64,000 bases of DNA from Trichopria drosophilae. Taxonomy: Eukaryota; Arthropoda; Insecta; Hymenoptera; Diapriidae. Below the pieces are notes generated by a model. The model worked only from the letters and a program-made list of their open reading frames with translations. It was not told where the DNA came from and did no database searches. The position numbers and the translations under genes were made by a program. Positions 11,339-22,685 of the stretch are shown piece by piece; position 1 is the first letter of the stretch; every line of letters starts with the position of its first letter. The stretch is taken from assembly GCA_030407085.1 (NCBI GenBank), contig CM059582.1:134314001-134378000 (forward strand), read 5' to 3'.

Positions 11339-12440
11339 CTACAATTTCAGTAGCTTGCAATTCATAGCCAGGTGACTAAAACAGTGGCAGCAGAAGCATC
11401 TTCGGATAGATTATTTGATGCATACTCTGCATCTAACCAAGCCCGCCTTTGAAAAACTATTATTCTGGATTGACATATCCGCAAAATTTTAAACCTGACT
11501 ATTCTATCTGACAGAGATGTCTTGACGCCCTCTTTCCGGTAGTTCTCCAGCTGGGTCTTTACAGCCATCCCGAGTCTTCGTGGTGGCATCGAAGTCTCTA
11601 ATTTCGATATGCACTTTGTGTCCCAGCTGAAAACTTCTGCGTCAGTTCCCACTGCCTGCTGAAGCGCTTCCGTAAAAGTTGCTGTATCCCTAGGAATCGC
11701 ACCTACTTCTACCGGTACGTTGCCCTTCTTAATTTCTCTGATTGCTTGGTTCGTGACTCCCATTTCGTCAGTGCACACTTTTTTCTCATCTCCACGAGAA
11801 TGTCGGCATTAGACCGCGAGTGCTTAGCGTTCTTCGCCCTATTTGTATTCAGTTTCTCTGCGTTCCAGACGTTGTTGTCAAGTTTGTGTTATTTTCTCTA
11901 TGTACACTCTCTTCCATTTTCTTCTGGATTTTGCTCCCTTTGATTGTAGAACTGTGCGCTCTGTGATCTTGATGAGACGTTATCGCTGCTCTTACGTTTA
12001 TCCTTCTGGGAAGTAGGAGTTTGTTTTCCTTGTGCCCCATTACACCTTACCCACTCTCTCTAGAATTTTCGGAAGGCCCGTCGCTCCCTCGCAATTTCTT
12101 ATCTCCAAGAACATATTATTTTTCAGCGCAATACTTGTCTATATCTATGAGCACAACTTCCATGTCATATATGCTCTTTGTGTTCTCCTCCTTATAGAGC
12201 GCACATTTAGTTATAACCTTAATCCGTTCTTCAGCACAGAATTATAGTGCTTTGGATTTACTAAATTAACGATTTTCTCAGTCTTGTCGTCTATCATAAA
12301 AAGATCCTCCTGCTTTGCTGAGGAAGCGTCACGTATCTCCGCCTTACTCCGTCCGCTGGTAGACTTAAATGAAACGGAGGCCAAGTTGTCCATCACCACT
12401 TCACTGTAGTCGCCATTTTCTCAGAAACACCGCCCGATTA
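11339..12440 (-). pseudogene. Non-LTR (R1-like) gag/ORF1 relic with a zinc knuckle
   Basis: Seen: broken minus-strand frames. The longest (11362-11778) is lysine/arginine-rich and contains SKLETSMPPRRLGMAVKTQ. Near 11350-11400 another frame encodes CFCCHCFSHLAMNC, an exact C-x2-C-x4-H-x4-C zinc knuckle. Upstream (12211-12399) is a short polar block. Known: R1- and Jockey-type LINE ORF1 proteins end in CCHC knuckles that bind RNA. Inferred: the 5' part of an R1-like element truncated just after ORF1, with several frameshifts. A retrotransposon gag of another class is possible. The ORF2 C-terminus just upstream (12780-12927) belongs to another copy, because the order is reversed. Confidence 0.5.
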
Positions 12441-12449
12441 TTTTTTTCT

Positions 12450-12927
12450 TTTTAAGAGAAGGACGTCAGGCAGCACACTATGCACAAGTCCCTCTGACAC
12501 CAGATTCCTGGCCTTGGAACTATTACCCCCTTATAGGCTTTCTCTTCCGGGATTAGGAGTTCGGACTCGTCGATTCATCGTTGTCGTCTATAGTTTCCTT
12601 CTCTCTTCGTCGTCAGGCATTATTCTTTCTTCGTCATCGAATGCTTTTCTCTCTTCATCGTCGTTGTTATACAAAATCGATTAAATGCCCTACCACTATC
12701 TGGCTGATCCAGTGGGGATCGGGTCGTCAGACACTAAAAAAAAAAATTAATAAATAACTTACCACTCGCCATCATTCAAATGGGGAGCTGGTCATCTGAC
12801 TCGATTTCCCCTCTTTTTGGTGCACAGCACTTTTTCGACGTACGCAGCTATGAGGTCCCAGTTTCTCTGGGATACCAACATGGGCATTACATTTTCTGGC
12901 ATAATCTCGATGTCCAGGATGGCCTCT
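12450..12927 (-). pseudogene. R1-like LINE ORF2 C-terminus and 3' tail
   Basis: On the minus strand 12927-12780 encodes EAILDIEIMPENVMPMLV followed by NWDLIAAYVEKVLCTKK. This matches the usual end of R1-clade ORF2 (PENxxxxML...W..I..YxxxVLxxK). A degraded 3' untranslated part follows down to about 12450. The coding block stops abruptly at 12927, exactly where the BEL/Pao LTR begins, so the retrovirus-like element seems to have inserted into the LINE. Confidence 0.5.
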
Positions 12928-13608
12928 TGTAACGGACAGAAGCGTTCCGAAAACATTCGTGTTTATTATTATCGTAAACCGTTTGAATATTATATTATTA
13001 TGTTGTACGACGAGAATCTGAGTAGGGGCGGACGGTAGAATTCTAGATCGCAGACGAAAGAAAGGTCCATCCCTTTCTTGTCGAATTGAAAACCTTGTAA
13101 GACATAGAACCTATTAGTAGTACCCCTTCCTTGAACCGCGACATTCAGGCTAGTGCGGAGAGGAACACCCGACGCCAATCTTTCTGAGCACGGTAGATCC
13201 CAGAGGCCCCCGGGGCCAATATAGCCAACCGAATGGCAAACAGCAGATCTCCCCTCTCCTCGGGATAACTTGGTAGGGGGGAATATCGCTCGATGGGGGG
13301 TACGCTAGGATGCGCGGTGCACGGCAGTCAGTACGATAGGACATTCGGAACAGGAAGGTTCGGCTTCTAATTATGAATCAATATTTAACCGAGTTACCAA
13401 CATCGCGGCCAGTTTGAGAGCCGGTGCGTCGCGGTCGCGTCTTCTCGGCCATTTTTGCGACCGACAGATTCGGTCTCGTCACTCGCATTCTGATGTAAGC
13501 GGATCAATAAAATCGATAGCGAACAAAAGATCCTGTGTGTATTATTTTCCAAAAGCATCGAACCATGTAGCCTTCGAGCCGATAAAAATGAACTTAATTT
13601 CAGATACA
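12928..13608 (+). repeat. 5' LTR of BEL/Pao element
   Basis: Starts TGTAACGGACAG and ends TTCAGATACA (TG...CA), with AATAAA at about 13507. A primer-binding site follows 7 bases later and gag/pol in the same direction after that. No 3' copy was found downstream of the integrase, so the right end of the element is lost or unrecognisable. Confidence 0.65.
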
Positions 13609-13615
13609 AATTAAC

Positions 13616-13633
13616 TGGTGCCGATACCCGGGA
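13616..13633 (+). other. Primer-binding site of BEL/Pao element
   Basis: TGGTGCCGATACCCGGGA lies just after the LTR end. It is one base from the TGGTGCCGAAACCCGGGA form seen after many insect retroelement LTRs, where a host tRNA 3' end primes minus-strand synthesis. Confidence 0.65.
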
Positions 13634-13639
13634 CTTCTC

Positions 13640-14680
13640 CAGGTATCTGAGTCGGAGGTGTGACGTGGATAAAGATCGGATGATTATCTGACCAGTGCGT
13701 GTAAGTAAAAATGGAAAAACCGTAATAGATACGTGCAAACAAAGACCCTGGAGAGACGCTATCCAAGCGCGGACGACCGAAGGCTATTAGGATAAAGAAA
13801 GACGGCGTCAGGCCAACGACTTCACGTGACGAGGCTTGTTAACGTTGATAGTGACCGGGTTCAAACACGACATGCAGCGGCGCAAGGAAACAAATAAGTA
13901 ACGCGACGTAGGAATGGGCGGTTGCAAACAACGAAATGTGCAGAAGTTGAATCCGACAATAAAGGGGGGGGGAAGGAAAATATCGCCAGCAGACAGAAAA
14001 AACTTCCTCGTACAACAGAATCAAATATGAATAGATCTCAAAAACGGAATAACCATCGTACCACGCGGTGCGATGATCCCCGGCAATTAAGCTCCCATTT
14101 TAATAGTCTGTAATAACCGGGAATCGGGAAGCTAGACACGAGAGGTAAATGTAGAGAAGACATAGCCATCATCGTAAGGATCAAGGCAGAGCAACATGAG
14201 CGGCCGGGGGAGAAGGAGCATCGGACCAGAAAAAGACACTACAGTGTCCAAACTAGAAAAATTATCGGAATTTGTATCAAGAGGCGGAATTCGCTTCCGC
14301 AGCAGGTATTTTCGATACAATTACAATCGCGAAACCATCTAAGATAACGGTCGGTACGTCACGCGCTTGCTTCCGCGAACAATTAAAAAACGGGATGACA
14401 TGAGCCGTTGTTCCGTTCGTTAGTGGTAAGCAGGCGAAAATGTGCGCATTTGTTTGCATATTGTTTGCTAAAAACCTGGACACCGCGGATTGTAGAAAGT
14501 AGCAAAAATAGACGGCTTTCGGGAAACAAAAACATCTATGCTTCGTTTGCATGAATTCGGGACATATGCGCGAAACTTGCAGAAAACTAGATGCTCGGTC
14601 TGTAGCGTTTCGCATCATTAATTATTCCACGAATTCCCAAAATCCAAACCGGCCATCCTCGTTAATCATGTTCTATGCAG
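13640..14680 (+). pseudogene. BEL/Pao gag relic with CCHC knuckle
   Basis: No long frame survives, but 14539-14580 encodes CFVCMNSGHMRETC, a C-x2-C-x4-H-x4-C nucleocapsid-type zinc knuckle in the right place, between the primer site and the protease. The rest is broken by stops and frameshifts. Inferred role: capsid/nucleocapsid of the element. Confidence 0.6.
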
Positions 14681-14747
14681 CATAGAACCACCTCCGGAAC
14701 AAAGTAATAGCTGCCTAGCCGCGACCGCCGATCGTGTGTGACTAGGC

Positions 14748-15074
14748 GTGAATTGCGCGTTGTTAAAAATAGTGCCACTGCGACCGATAGGACCATATAG
14801 AGCTATCGATACAGATTCGTTACTGGACCAGGGGTCGACCGTTACGCTGATAGACAGGAATGTAGCTAGACACGTAGGATTAAGGCGCCCGTGCCTGAAC
14901 ATATTACTCCGGAGGATTCGGGATAGGAAAACAGTTGCAACAAGCGATGAAAAGTTAGATATAGAGGTCGAAGGGTCATTCGGAAGTAATTTGATTAAAA
15001 ATACCCATATACATATAAAAATAGCCATAACGCTACCCGATCTATACCTGCCCGCGCAATTTGATGTCAGGTGA
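14748..15074 (+). pseudogene. BEL/Pao aspartic protease domain
   Basis: The frame contains SLLDQGSTVTLIDRNVARHVGL, read here as LLDQGSTVTLID then VARHVGL. This is the BEL/Pao protease active-site block; the usual D-S/T-G is D-Q-G here, as is common in this group. Known: it cleaves the gag-pol polyprotein. The frame runs into stops before and after it, so it is now a domain relic. Next in order is the reverse transcriptase at 15213. Confidence 0.75.
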
Positions 15075-15212
15075 TATCGCCGCCCAAATTAGGGACCTGG
15101 CAGCCGTCGCGATTGACCCGTATGGTCACTCTCAGCCCACCATTTTGCTAGGTCAGGACAACTGCGAGTTAAGAGCAACGCGAGAGATACGGGAGCCGGT
15201 AGTACGGAACTC

Positions 15213-17150
15213 ATGGTGTCTCGATCAAAGATAAGATGGGCTCTCCATGGACATGGGAAATGGGACGCGTATGTTGGGATAACGCAGTCGGCATGCATAG
15301 TGGATAATAGCGACTCCATACCGCCCGAGATAGGTGACGAGGAAGCAAGAATGCACGAACTCATGAGACAGTTCTTTCAGGTAGACTGTTCTTTGAGAAG
15401 CGGGAATAACCGGGAATATCAACGACGCGACCGGGTAACGGAAATATTAGATTCAAGAAGCCGATACGTGGGCCACGAATGGCAAATAGGGTTGCTATGG
15501 AAAGAAGCGAATTTTCCTAAAGTCGATAGCCACCTTACGGCCAAAAGAGGCTTTTTTCCTTGGAAAATAAATTAGACCGCGACCCTGCGCATGCCGGGAT
15601 GTATTATCGAGAAATGAATCGCCTAGTAGAGCATGGGTATGCTATAAAAATAGACGCGGACGTATCTCTTTCAAAATGGTACCTCTCGAAATTTGGGGTG
15701 TAGAACAGCGCAGAACCTAACAAAGTACGGTTAGTATTTGGCACGGTCGCAAAAACATCTGGTCTGAGTCTTAAGGGAGAATTCTAGTATTTTTGCCATT
15801 TTTTTAACCATTTTATTTTATTTTTTTAATCTGAAAGTACGATGTCTCAAAAGTATTGTTTCCAAATTTCATACCATTCTGAATGATATTAAGGGAGACA
15901 GGGCATTTTCAGTGCCGTTGCTCCAACCGGTTTTTTCGTACCTGCCAAATCCCTCCAAAACGTTAAATCGATTTTTCCACACTTCATGTTTTCAAAGTCG
16001 GTAGACACTTTATCTCAGGATGTACTGACCCGATCTTTTTAAAATTTTGTACACTTATTCTACACATACCACAAGGTAACGGTGTCAGGTTTCTAATATT
16101 TTCTTTCTTATTTTCCATTTTACAGTACAAAATATTCCGATTTTTTATATCAAAAATCGTATTTTTTACTCAAAGTGTTACCAAAAATTGACAAATCGAT
16201 GGGAAAATAAAAACTCAACAGCGTTACCTCTATAAATCCACGAAGAAACTAATATTTTTTGGCTGTTTGATTTTAGATGATTCGTGAGGGCACTACAGTA
16301 TCCATCGCAAAACGTCTTTTCTTCTAGGTACCTCCGCCAATCGTCCGTCATTTTGTTTTGAGTGGATATTTTTAGCTGTAACTTTGTCAAAATCTTCTCA
16401 AGATATTGTACTTTAATCATAAAAAGAATTTAAATAACTAGAATTGATCACAACTTCACAAAAAATCGTAAATATGTGTCTATTTTTCACCGAATTAACT
16501 AGAATCCTCCCTTAAAGACCAATTGGAATCAGAACTCAACCTATTACAAACGTTGCCCGGAGTCCTCAAGCGTTTTCGCCAATACGATATAGCGATTAAA
16601 GCTGATATGAAGGACATCTTCCTAAAAGTAAACGTTAGTCCGGCGGATCACATGGCCCAAAGATTCCTCTGGCGTGGTAAACAGAGAAACATAGAACCCG
16701 AGACGTACGAAGTGTACGTGTCTGATCTTCGGTGCTAGGTCATCGCCGTATAACGCAATGTACATAAATAATAGAAACGCAAGAATTTTGGGAAGTTCGA
16801 AACCGGAGGCCGCGAGGGCCATAATAAAATATAGTTACATGGATGACTTCTTAGCAAGCCGAGAAACAGAGCAGCAGACTTCGCAGCTCGTTCGCGACGT
16901 CATAGAAATTAACGCGGCCGGTGGCTTTGAAATGCATGGATGGGCGTATAACCGCGACAGAGTATGTCACGAATATTCGTGGAACTTCTCGATGGGCAAC
17001 GGAAACCGACAAGGCGAGAGTATCTAAAGGTTACGATGTTTCACCGTTTGGGGATGCTACTTCCGGTAACTACTACGGATTTGAAAAAGTAAAGTTGGGT
17101 GGGATTTTAAGATACGGGATGAAGAGCATTGGGGATGATGCACGTGGTTA
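15213..17150 (+). pseudogene. BEL/Pao reverse transcriptase, split by a TTAA-flanked insertion
   Basis: Seen: 15213-15575 holds the N-terminal linker (ALHGHGKWDAYVG and EARMHELMRQFFQ). 15576-15774 holds fingers sequence (YYREMNRLVEHGYA; NKVRLVFGTVAKTSG) with one stop. Past the insertion, 16516-16738 has LPGVLKRFRQYDIAIKADMK and QRFLWRG. 16758-17027 has the catalytic YSYMDDFLAS. Stops at 16738 and later show decay. Dropping the insertion and one TTAA keeps the frame at the junction, so the RT was intact there when hit. Known role: copies element RNA into DNA. Confidence 0.85.
15771..16515. mobile_element. TTAA-flanked 737-bp nonautonomous element inside the BEL/Pao RT
   Basis: Bordered by TTAA on both sides (15771-15774, 16512-16515), with inverted ends GGGAGAATTCTAGT (left) and its near copy GGGAGGATTCTAGT (right, inverted). 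AT-rich, with no coding capacity. The TTAA duplication suggests piggyBac mobilisation, although the ends start GGG where piggyBac ends usually start CCC, so I hold the superfamily open. It is younger than the BEL/Pao copy it interrupts. Confidence 0.8.
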
Positions 17151-17216
17151 GGAAGTCTTCACACCATACACAAGATTCGCGTACCTCTCTGCCCTATTCA
17201 GGGAAACCCGTCTCTG

Positions 17217-17500
17217 TCGAATTGCATATATTTTGCGATGCTAGCTTAGAAGCGTATTCGAGCGTGGCCTATTTGCGAATTGCGCGTCGCGGATAACGTT
17301 TGCCCGTCGCGAATTGCGCGTCGCGGATAACCAACCGGTGCGGATAACGTTTCTAATGTCCAATTCCAGAAAAGCCCCCTTAAAACTAGCCGATTCACTG
17401 AAGCTAGAACTAGAAACGAAATATTATTGGCTCCGAAATTCAACCGGCGTGTTTCCGATCAGAACTGGATGCTATCACGGATGGTCGCAAACTAAATAAG
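17217..17500 (+). pseudogene. BEL/Pao RNase H domain
   Basis: 17217-17280 encodes ELHIFCDASLEAYSSVAYLR, the RNase H start with the FCDAS catalytic block; 17314-17499 resumes with VRITFLMSNSRKAPLK. Between them a short GC-rich segment (aattgcgcgtcgcggataac) is present twice in tandem at about 17276-17332, which adds to the damage. Known role: degrades the RNA strand of the RNA-DNA hybrid. Confidence 0.72.
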
Positions 17501-17639
17501 TCTAGCAATGCGTTATATGTAGGTTACGTAGAGGGAAATCGCAGGAACCACGCACGGCTGCGCTTCTGGATTGCCGACTTGCGTACAGGCAGGCTCCACG
17601 TACGATTGTAGGGTGAACTATTTCGGTCCCTTGCAGGTC

Positions 17640-18333
17640 AAGATAGGTAGAACCGATAGGTCTTCGTAGAGAGAACAGATGGGGGGTGTTATTCACCTGT
17701 ATGACTACTCGCGCGATGCACCTCGAATTAGCCCATATTCTTGACGCGGCTCTGCCATTGTGGCGTTGCAATGACATCCTCACGTCGTGGCTCCCCTCGC
17801 GTATTATACAGCGACTACGGGACGAATTTCCGACACGCCAGCAGGGAACTCAGGCCGAAATAATTAATAATGATAAACAAAGACAAATAGATTACGCGGT
17901 AAGCAATGCCTGGAAGCGCCTGATCCGTTTGGTAAAAAATGCACTAGATGTTATACTGAAAGACCATGCGCCAAAGGAGGAAACATTATACACAGGGTTA
18001 ACAAAGATCGAACACATGGTGTTATTCTATTGTTAATAATTGTGTTGTAATAATATTAGTGTTATATATTTAATAGATTTAAAGAAACAATGGAGATTAT
18101 CGTGCGCGTTAGTGGTCATGTTCTGGAAGCGGTGGCTACCTGAATACCTTCTCTCGCTCTTAGCTCCTCAAAAATGGAATAGGGCGGACCGAAAACCATT
18201 ACAGATACGTCACTTAGTGTTGATAGTGGATTATAATGCTCCGCGTAATGTATGGAATAGAGCAACGGTCGTCGGGACGTATCCGGGTAAGGACGAGTCG
18301 CAAAGGTGCGTACTACAACGGGTCGCGAAATGA
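17640..18333 (+). pseudogene. BEL/Pao integrase and C-terminal (DUF5641-like) region
   Basis: 17686-18036 carries LFTCMTTRAMHLELAH, the core of the integrase catalytic domain. It then jumps to the later NAWKRLIRLVKNALDVILKD, so the middle of the domain, including its second and third acidic residues, appears deleted or scrambled. 18040-18333 has MFWKRWLPEYLLSLL and LVLIVDYNAPRN...WNRATVV, the C-terminal domain usual in BEL/Pao integrases. Stops separate the two blocks. Downstream (18334-18600) I find no 3' LTR. Confidence 0.75.
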
Positions 18334-18599
18334 TGCATCTTATTCGCAAAGTTATTCGTTTAACCGGTAGCTAGCGATTTTTATGTATTCGATTACACGT
18401 TTGTACGAGTATTGTTAACTCCTCGACTTCTCTCAGAATCCGCGTTCAGCTTTAAATCGTTTGGATGCGAATTAGTTATAGGGTTCATTATAAATCATTG
18501 TGTGAATAACATAAATGCCACGGCCTTACTTATGACCAGCTAGACGATGTTTGATTATTCCGGTACAAATTTGTTATACAGTTACGTGTCGCTATGCGT

Positions 18600-19411
18600 T
18601 TAGTTTAACGCAACGACGTCCTTGAGAACTTCATATTCCCGTGTGGACCCCCAGATGGGGAGGAGATGTGGAGCATCTTCTGCGGAAGGGTTGAGCCTGC
18701 TCTTCCGTCGGGAAGTTTGTTGCTCCTGGAACAACTCGAGGCAACCTCGGGGAGTCTGTTGGAAAGTGCTGGGCGGCCCACCTGGATGGCAGGCTACGAG
18801 CACATGGTCAGCCCCGTCCCGCCTAGCGGGCGCATGGTTCTAGCGTGCAGGGGAGGGCTTCGGCCGTTCGGAAGGTGGCGACCCCGCATCCCACCGAGCT
18901 GGACGACCAATCCCGTGTAGGCAAGTACTCAACTGGTAGAGGGCTGGTGTTTGAATTATGGCCATTCGTTGTTTCCGCCGCCCATCGTTCTCTCTAAGTC
19001 CGTTACGTGCATCTATGCTCCTGTCTGCTGATAAAATCCCGTGTTACATTCGTTTCATTGTGACACCACTCGTAGATTGTCTACGGAGACGCCCCTACAA
19101 GGAGCAGCACTACCATCTCCGAAACAGTTCTATAAGCACAAGCAATAAGTGTACCCTCGGCAATCTTCCATGCTACGTCTCTATTCTCATGGCATCCAAC
19201 CACACCTTCGCCCCATATAGCATGACGGAGTGGACGCGCTCACGAGAACCCGTCTTTTGCTGCTTCTTGCTCCGGCCACGTTGGGCATGAGACGATACAG
19301 CGCAGCGGCAATCTTGATTGCCCCATCCACCGCTTTCTGGATATGCGGTCCGACTTCAATTTTTAATCGATCGCTTCTGCAATGATTTCGGACAGCAGAT
19401 GCACGAAACAA
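18600..19411 (-). pseudogene. R1-like LINE reverse transcriptase C-terminal relic
   Basis: Seen: the minus-strand frame 19411-19187 has GPHIQKAVDGAIKIAAALYR followed by LMPNVAGARSSKRRVLVS, the post-RT 'thumb' block that is highly typical of R1/TRAS elements. Below 19187 the line continues in other frames with ACAYRTVSEMVVLLLVGASP, the next conserved R1 block. The segment 18600-18920 is GC-rich and may be the end of ORF2, but I cannot confirm it. Several frameshifts show it is dead. Confidence 0.7.
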
Positions 19412-19699
19412 AAATCAGCAGCGCAACTTCTGCTCGGTGTTGTAGCGCTCCCATTTTAAGAGCACTGCGTTCCGTATTGTTCAGCTGTTCTGCTGTTCAA
19501 CAGCCGCCCGAAGCGGTAGTGATGCTGCCATCCTGATCCTGATACAGGGGGCGACCGCATTCAGGATATGCCGTATTACCGCTTTCTGTCTTTGTGTGAT
19601 AAATATACGTATACATTAGCAGCGCTAACTAACTAGGTATTTAAGGCCATTCACGAGGATAGGACGACGGTTGGATGCAAGTGATGAGAGGCCGGGGCA

Positions 19700-19910
19700 T
19701 GGCACGTAGCGCAGCGGTAGAGCGGCGATTTCAGTCCACAGCCCTACGTAGATTTTCCGACAACTCCTCGTCAAAATTTCAGGCGACTGCTGAACGTGGG
19801 TCATGGGGGAGCAGCGGGATGGCCCTGTAGTGTAGCAGCAGTGACAAACGTTTTTGCTTGTACGGATAGGTAATCGAATTCGGGACCTTCGCGCCAATCA
19901 GTTAAGACTG
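19700..19910 (+). repeat. tRNA-like / SINE-like sequence
   Basis: Two stretches look like RNA polymerase III A boxes: tagcgcagcggtagagcg (about 19708-19725) and tagtgtagcagcagtgac (about 19828-19845). The second is followed about 30 bases later by a B-box-like ggtaatcgaattcggg (about 19868-19883), the spacing of a tRNA gene. A tRNA-derived SINE head or tRNA pseudogene is likely. I cannot assign an amino acid or confirm a cloverleaf by eye. Confidence 0.4.
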
Positions 19911-20129
19911 ACGCCTCAGCCCGCGCGTCCATCTCGCCTCTTTGGGGGAGTATAAACCTTTATGTACATGCCTGATGTGTATTGATATATTACATTTATG
20001 ACAGGAAATATTAGGTAAATATATGGAATATTACGCCATAACTAGTACAGTCGTTACTTGCTGTGTCGACATTATATTGTATTCCATATATTATATTCAG
20101 TGTAGCCGGAATACTATCTGCAGAAAAAT

Positions 20130-20484
20130 ATAGGGTGGCCGATTTATCTGAAGACATAGAAATATCTCGAGAACTATGCACAGAATCAAAAAAGGTGTGG
20201 TTTTTATCGATTACAGCGCCACCTGTGAACCAAAATGCAATAGCTCCTAGGTCAAATTAGTGTACTTTTTCCGGAGAACCCAAATCTGCAATAAAAAATG
20301 GGGGTTCCTATTTAAGTTTTATTGTTTTCCCCCACCCCACCCCCAGGAGTATGGGAGGGGGTCAATTTCATTATCACTGGATGCCCCCCTTCGTGTCGAA
20401 CAATTTTCATCCCACATCTTTTTTGATTCTGCCCATAGTTCTCGAGATATTTCTATGTCTTCAGATAAATCGGCCACCCTGTAT
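20130..20484. mobile_element. TA-flanked MITE with ~55-bp terminal inverted repeats
   Basis: Left end tagggtggccgatttatctg continuing to about 20190; the right end is its inverted copy finishing cggccaccctgta. About 352 bp long, bounded by TA, with no coding capacity. The Tc1/mariner-like TA site and CAGGGTG-type ends suggest mobilisation by a mariner-group transposase. A rearranged relative lies at 25966-26360. Confidence 0.85.
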
Positions 20485-20489
20485 AATAG

Positions 20490-22196
20490 TTACCTCTTAA
20501 ATTGATATGCAACGTTTAATAAAACGTTCTGAATTTTCTTAACCGTTTCATTTAAAATTAATATAAATAATAGTATTGGTATTAACGGTTCTTAAACAAG
20601 TTGTGACAATTTCTTTCAAAGAAAGATAACACAATAATTTTACGTTTCGGCCAATCATGAGGGCCCTCTTCAGAAAATTTATTACTTCTAAAATACAAAA
20701 ATAACTTAAGTTTATAAAAAAATAAAATTTACAATATATTATAAAATACAAGTTTCCTCTTACCGAAAATGTTATGTAATGAGCATTTGAAAAATTGGAA
20801 AAAGTCTAGATGTGTAAGCGTTTGAGCGGAAAAAAACTGTTAAAATAAATAAACTATTATTATATTTTATTCAGCGTACCCATCCCAACTTCCAACGTTA
20901 AATAATAAAAAAGGAAAATTAATCACCTTAGTATGACAATTCTTGTTAGAAATATATATGGATATATGCATTATGTCATTTCCATACGCCATATATCTTA
21001 AGTTCAGTTGAATTTAACAATATGCCATGTACTGACATAGTGTTAAGTATCTATAACAATTATTTTTTAGAAATTTATATAAAAAACTTTTTTAGATAAA
21101 ATTGAATAAAAAACATACATTCAGCTCTTCATATTAGTCACTGATTAAAAAATTAAAAATAAAAGAAAACTACATTTAGTCAGTTAGTTTTACATTTTCC
21201 AGTTCTTCAGAGTAGTTGACGTGTCGATGACTTAGACACTACTGTACATTATTACCAACGTATAAGTTCAAAGAGGTAAATTTCGCAAATGCTTAAATTT
21301 AGTATTAATCACTTCTTAGTAAATTGTGCCTTCCGAATATAATTATTTGGAAACTGTTACTATTTTTCTTTATTGAAATAAATTAATGAGTATAAATATC
21401 TGGTAAAGTGGAAGTTTCATCTCTGATGTTCACTGTTTTATTGTTTTTTTTGTTTAATACAAAATTTTTCCAAATGTTGTCTTTTTAATAAATTAAATTC
21501 AGAAGCAAGAATTTTTACATTATCAAATATCGAACCTCTTAATTTCTAGATAAGGTTCTTGCGGATTTTATGTTAGACCAGTGCTGCCTAATCTATTTAT
21601 CATCGGTTTGCACTTGTTTATTAGGAACAAGGATATAAAATGAATTTAGGCAAAGCACGACCCACATAGCGCGAAGTACTTTCCTACATATTTTCATAAT
21701 TCTGAATTGGTATACCATCTATCTCATACTTATATATTTACTTACATTAGCTATAAGTAAAAGCGTCGATGGTGATCATGATCTCGGTGTTGTAGAAACA
21801 ATTGCGCTTACAATACATAATTATATCGAAATTATTTAGAATTATATTTTTTATTTTATTATCGATTCGTTTATCCATTCACACCTTCTATTTGAATATG
21901 ACCGCGATGATAATATTCGTGAATATTTTATAATCCACGCAGTAGAAAACTACTAGACTTCGAATAGTAAAAAATAATCGAATAACTGTAGTTCACTTAT
22001 ATAGTAATAAACCTGGTACTATTTTTCTAAACTTTGTTGGTTATATCTTGTTACCTTAGAGTAGCTTGTAACTATATTTCAAAAAACATAACGAATTTGG
22101 GCTGAATGTTAGACCTTAACTATTTTATCAATAAAGATTGTAAATTATTACGTAATATGTGGAATTTTTGTAACTTATGTGTTTATTAATTGACAG
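20490..22196 (+). other. Probable intron upstream of the REPTOR/CREBRF exon
   Basis: About 1.7 kb of AT-rich DNA with no long frames, ending in the acceptor tttattaattgacag at 22196. Apart from the motif at 20641-20690 I see nothing to annotate. Its status as intron follows only from the exon that comes next. Confidence 0.5.
20641..20690 (-). ncRNA. Hammerhead-ribozyme-like core motif
   Basis: Read on the minus strand: CTGAAGA, then a helix-forming GGGCC ... GGCC pair with loop ctcatgatt, then GAAACGTA. CUGANGA - stem II - GAAA is the conserved core of hammerhead ribozymes, and similar cores are known in Penelope-like retroelements. I could not find a convincing stem III/stem I partner or cleavage site, so it may be a decayed ribozyme or a retroelement tail that looks like one. 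No Penelope reverse transcriptase is visible nearby. Confidence 0.35.
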
Positions 22197-22685
22197 ATTC
22201 AGCGAGTGAAGGTGATGAGTCGATAAATATAAAATTTGGCTGTGACACAGTACAAAGTAAAGATTGTCGTAATTTAAAAAAGGAGAAATTTTTCTGGCAG
22301 TACAACGTACAAGCGAAAGGTCCAAAGGGTCAGCGATTAGTTACTCGTGCGCGGCTTGATGATCCTCATATTTTAAACGAGGTAACAGATCCTGTATTCA
22401 GTCCGTATTGTGCTCTTCGAGGTATAAAACATAGCGGCAAAGCAAGGAAAGGGGATGGAAATGACCTCACACCAAATCCCAAGAAATTACACAGTATTGG
22501 CCGTGAACTTGACAAACTTGCCCGCGTTATTAATGATATGACACCAGTATCGGAACTTCCGTTTCCTGTTAGGCCAAAAACACGCAAAGAGAAGAATAAA
22601 TTAGCCTCTCGAGCTTGCCGGCTGAAGAAGAAAGCCCAACATGAAGCTAATAAGATCAAACTTCATGGTTTAGAGCAGGAACACA
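22197..22685 (+). CDS. REPTOR: REPTOR / CREBRF-type bZIP protein, one internal exon with the basic region
   Basis: Seen: an open 489-bp exon between acceptor ttaattgacag and donor GTTAAGT, entered and left after the first base of a codon. It contains [39 protein letters not shown] and, near its end, a bZIP basic region, [19 protein letters not shown], with the N-x7-R signature, then KLHGLEQEH. Known: this block is highly conserved from human CREBRF to Drosophila REPTOR, a nuclear transcription factor that acts downstream of TORC1 in the starvation and stress response. The frame has no Met start and would reach a stop only by reading past the donor, so it is an internal exon. The other exons lie outside the window or are too short to see. 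This is the only clear host gene piece here. Confidence 0.9.
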
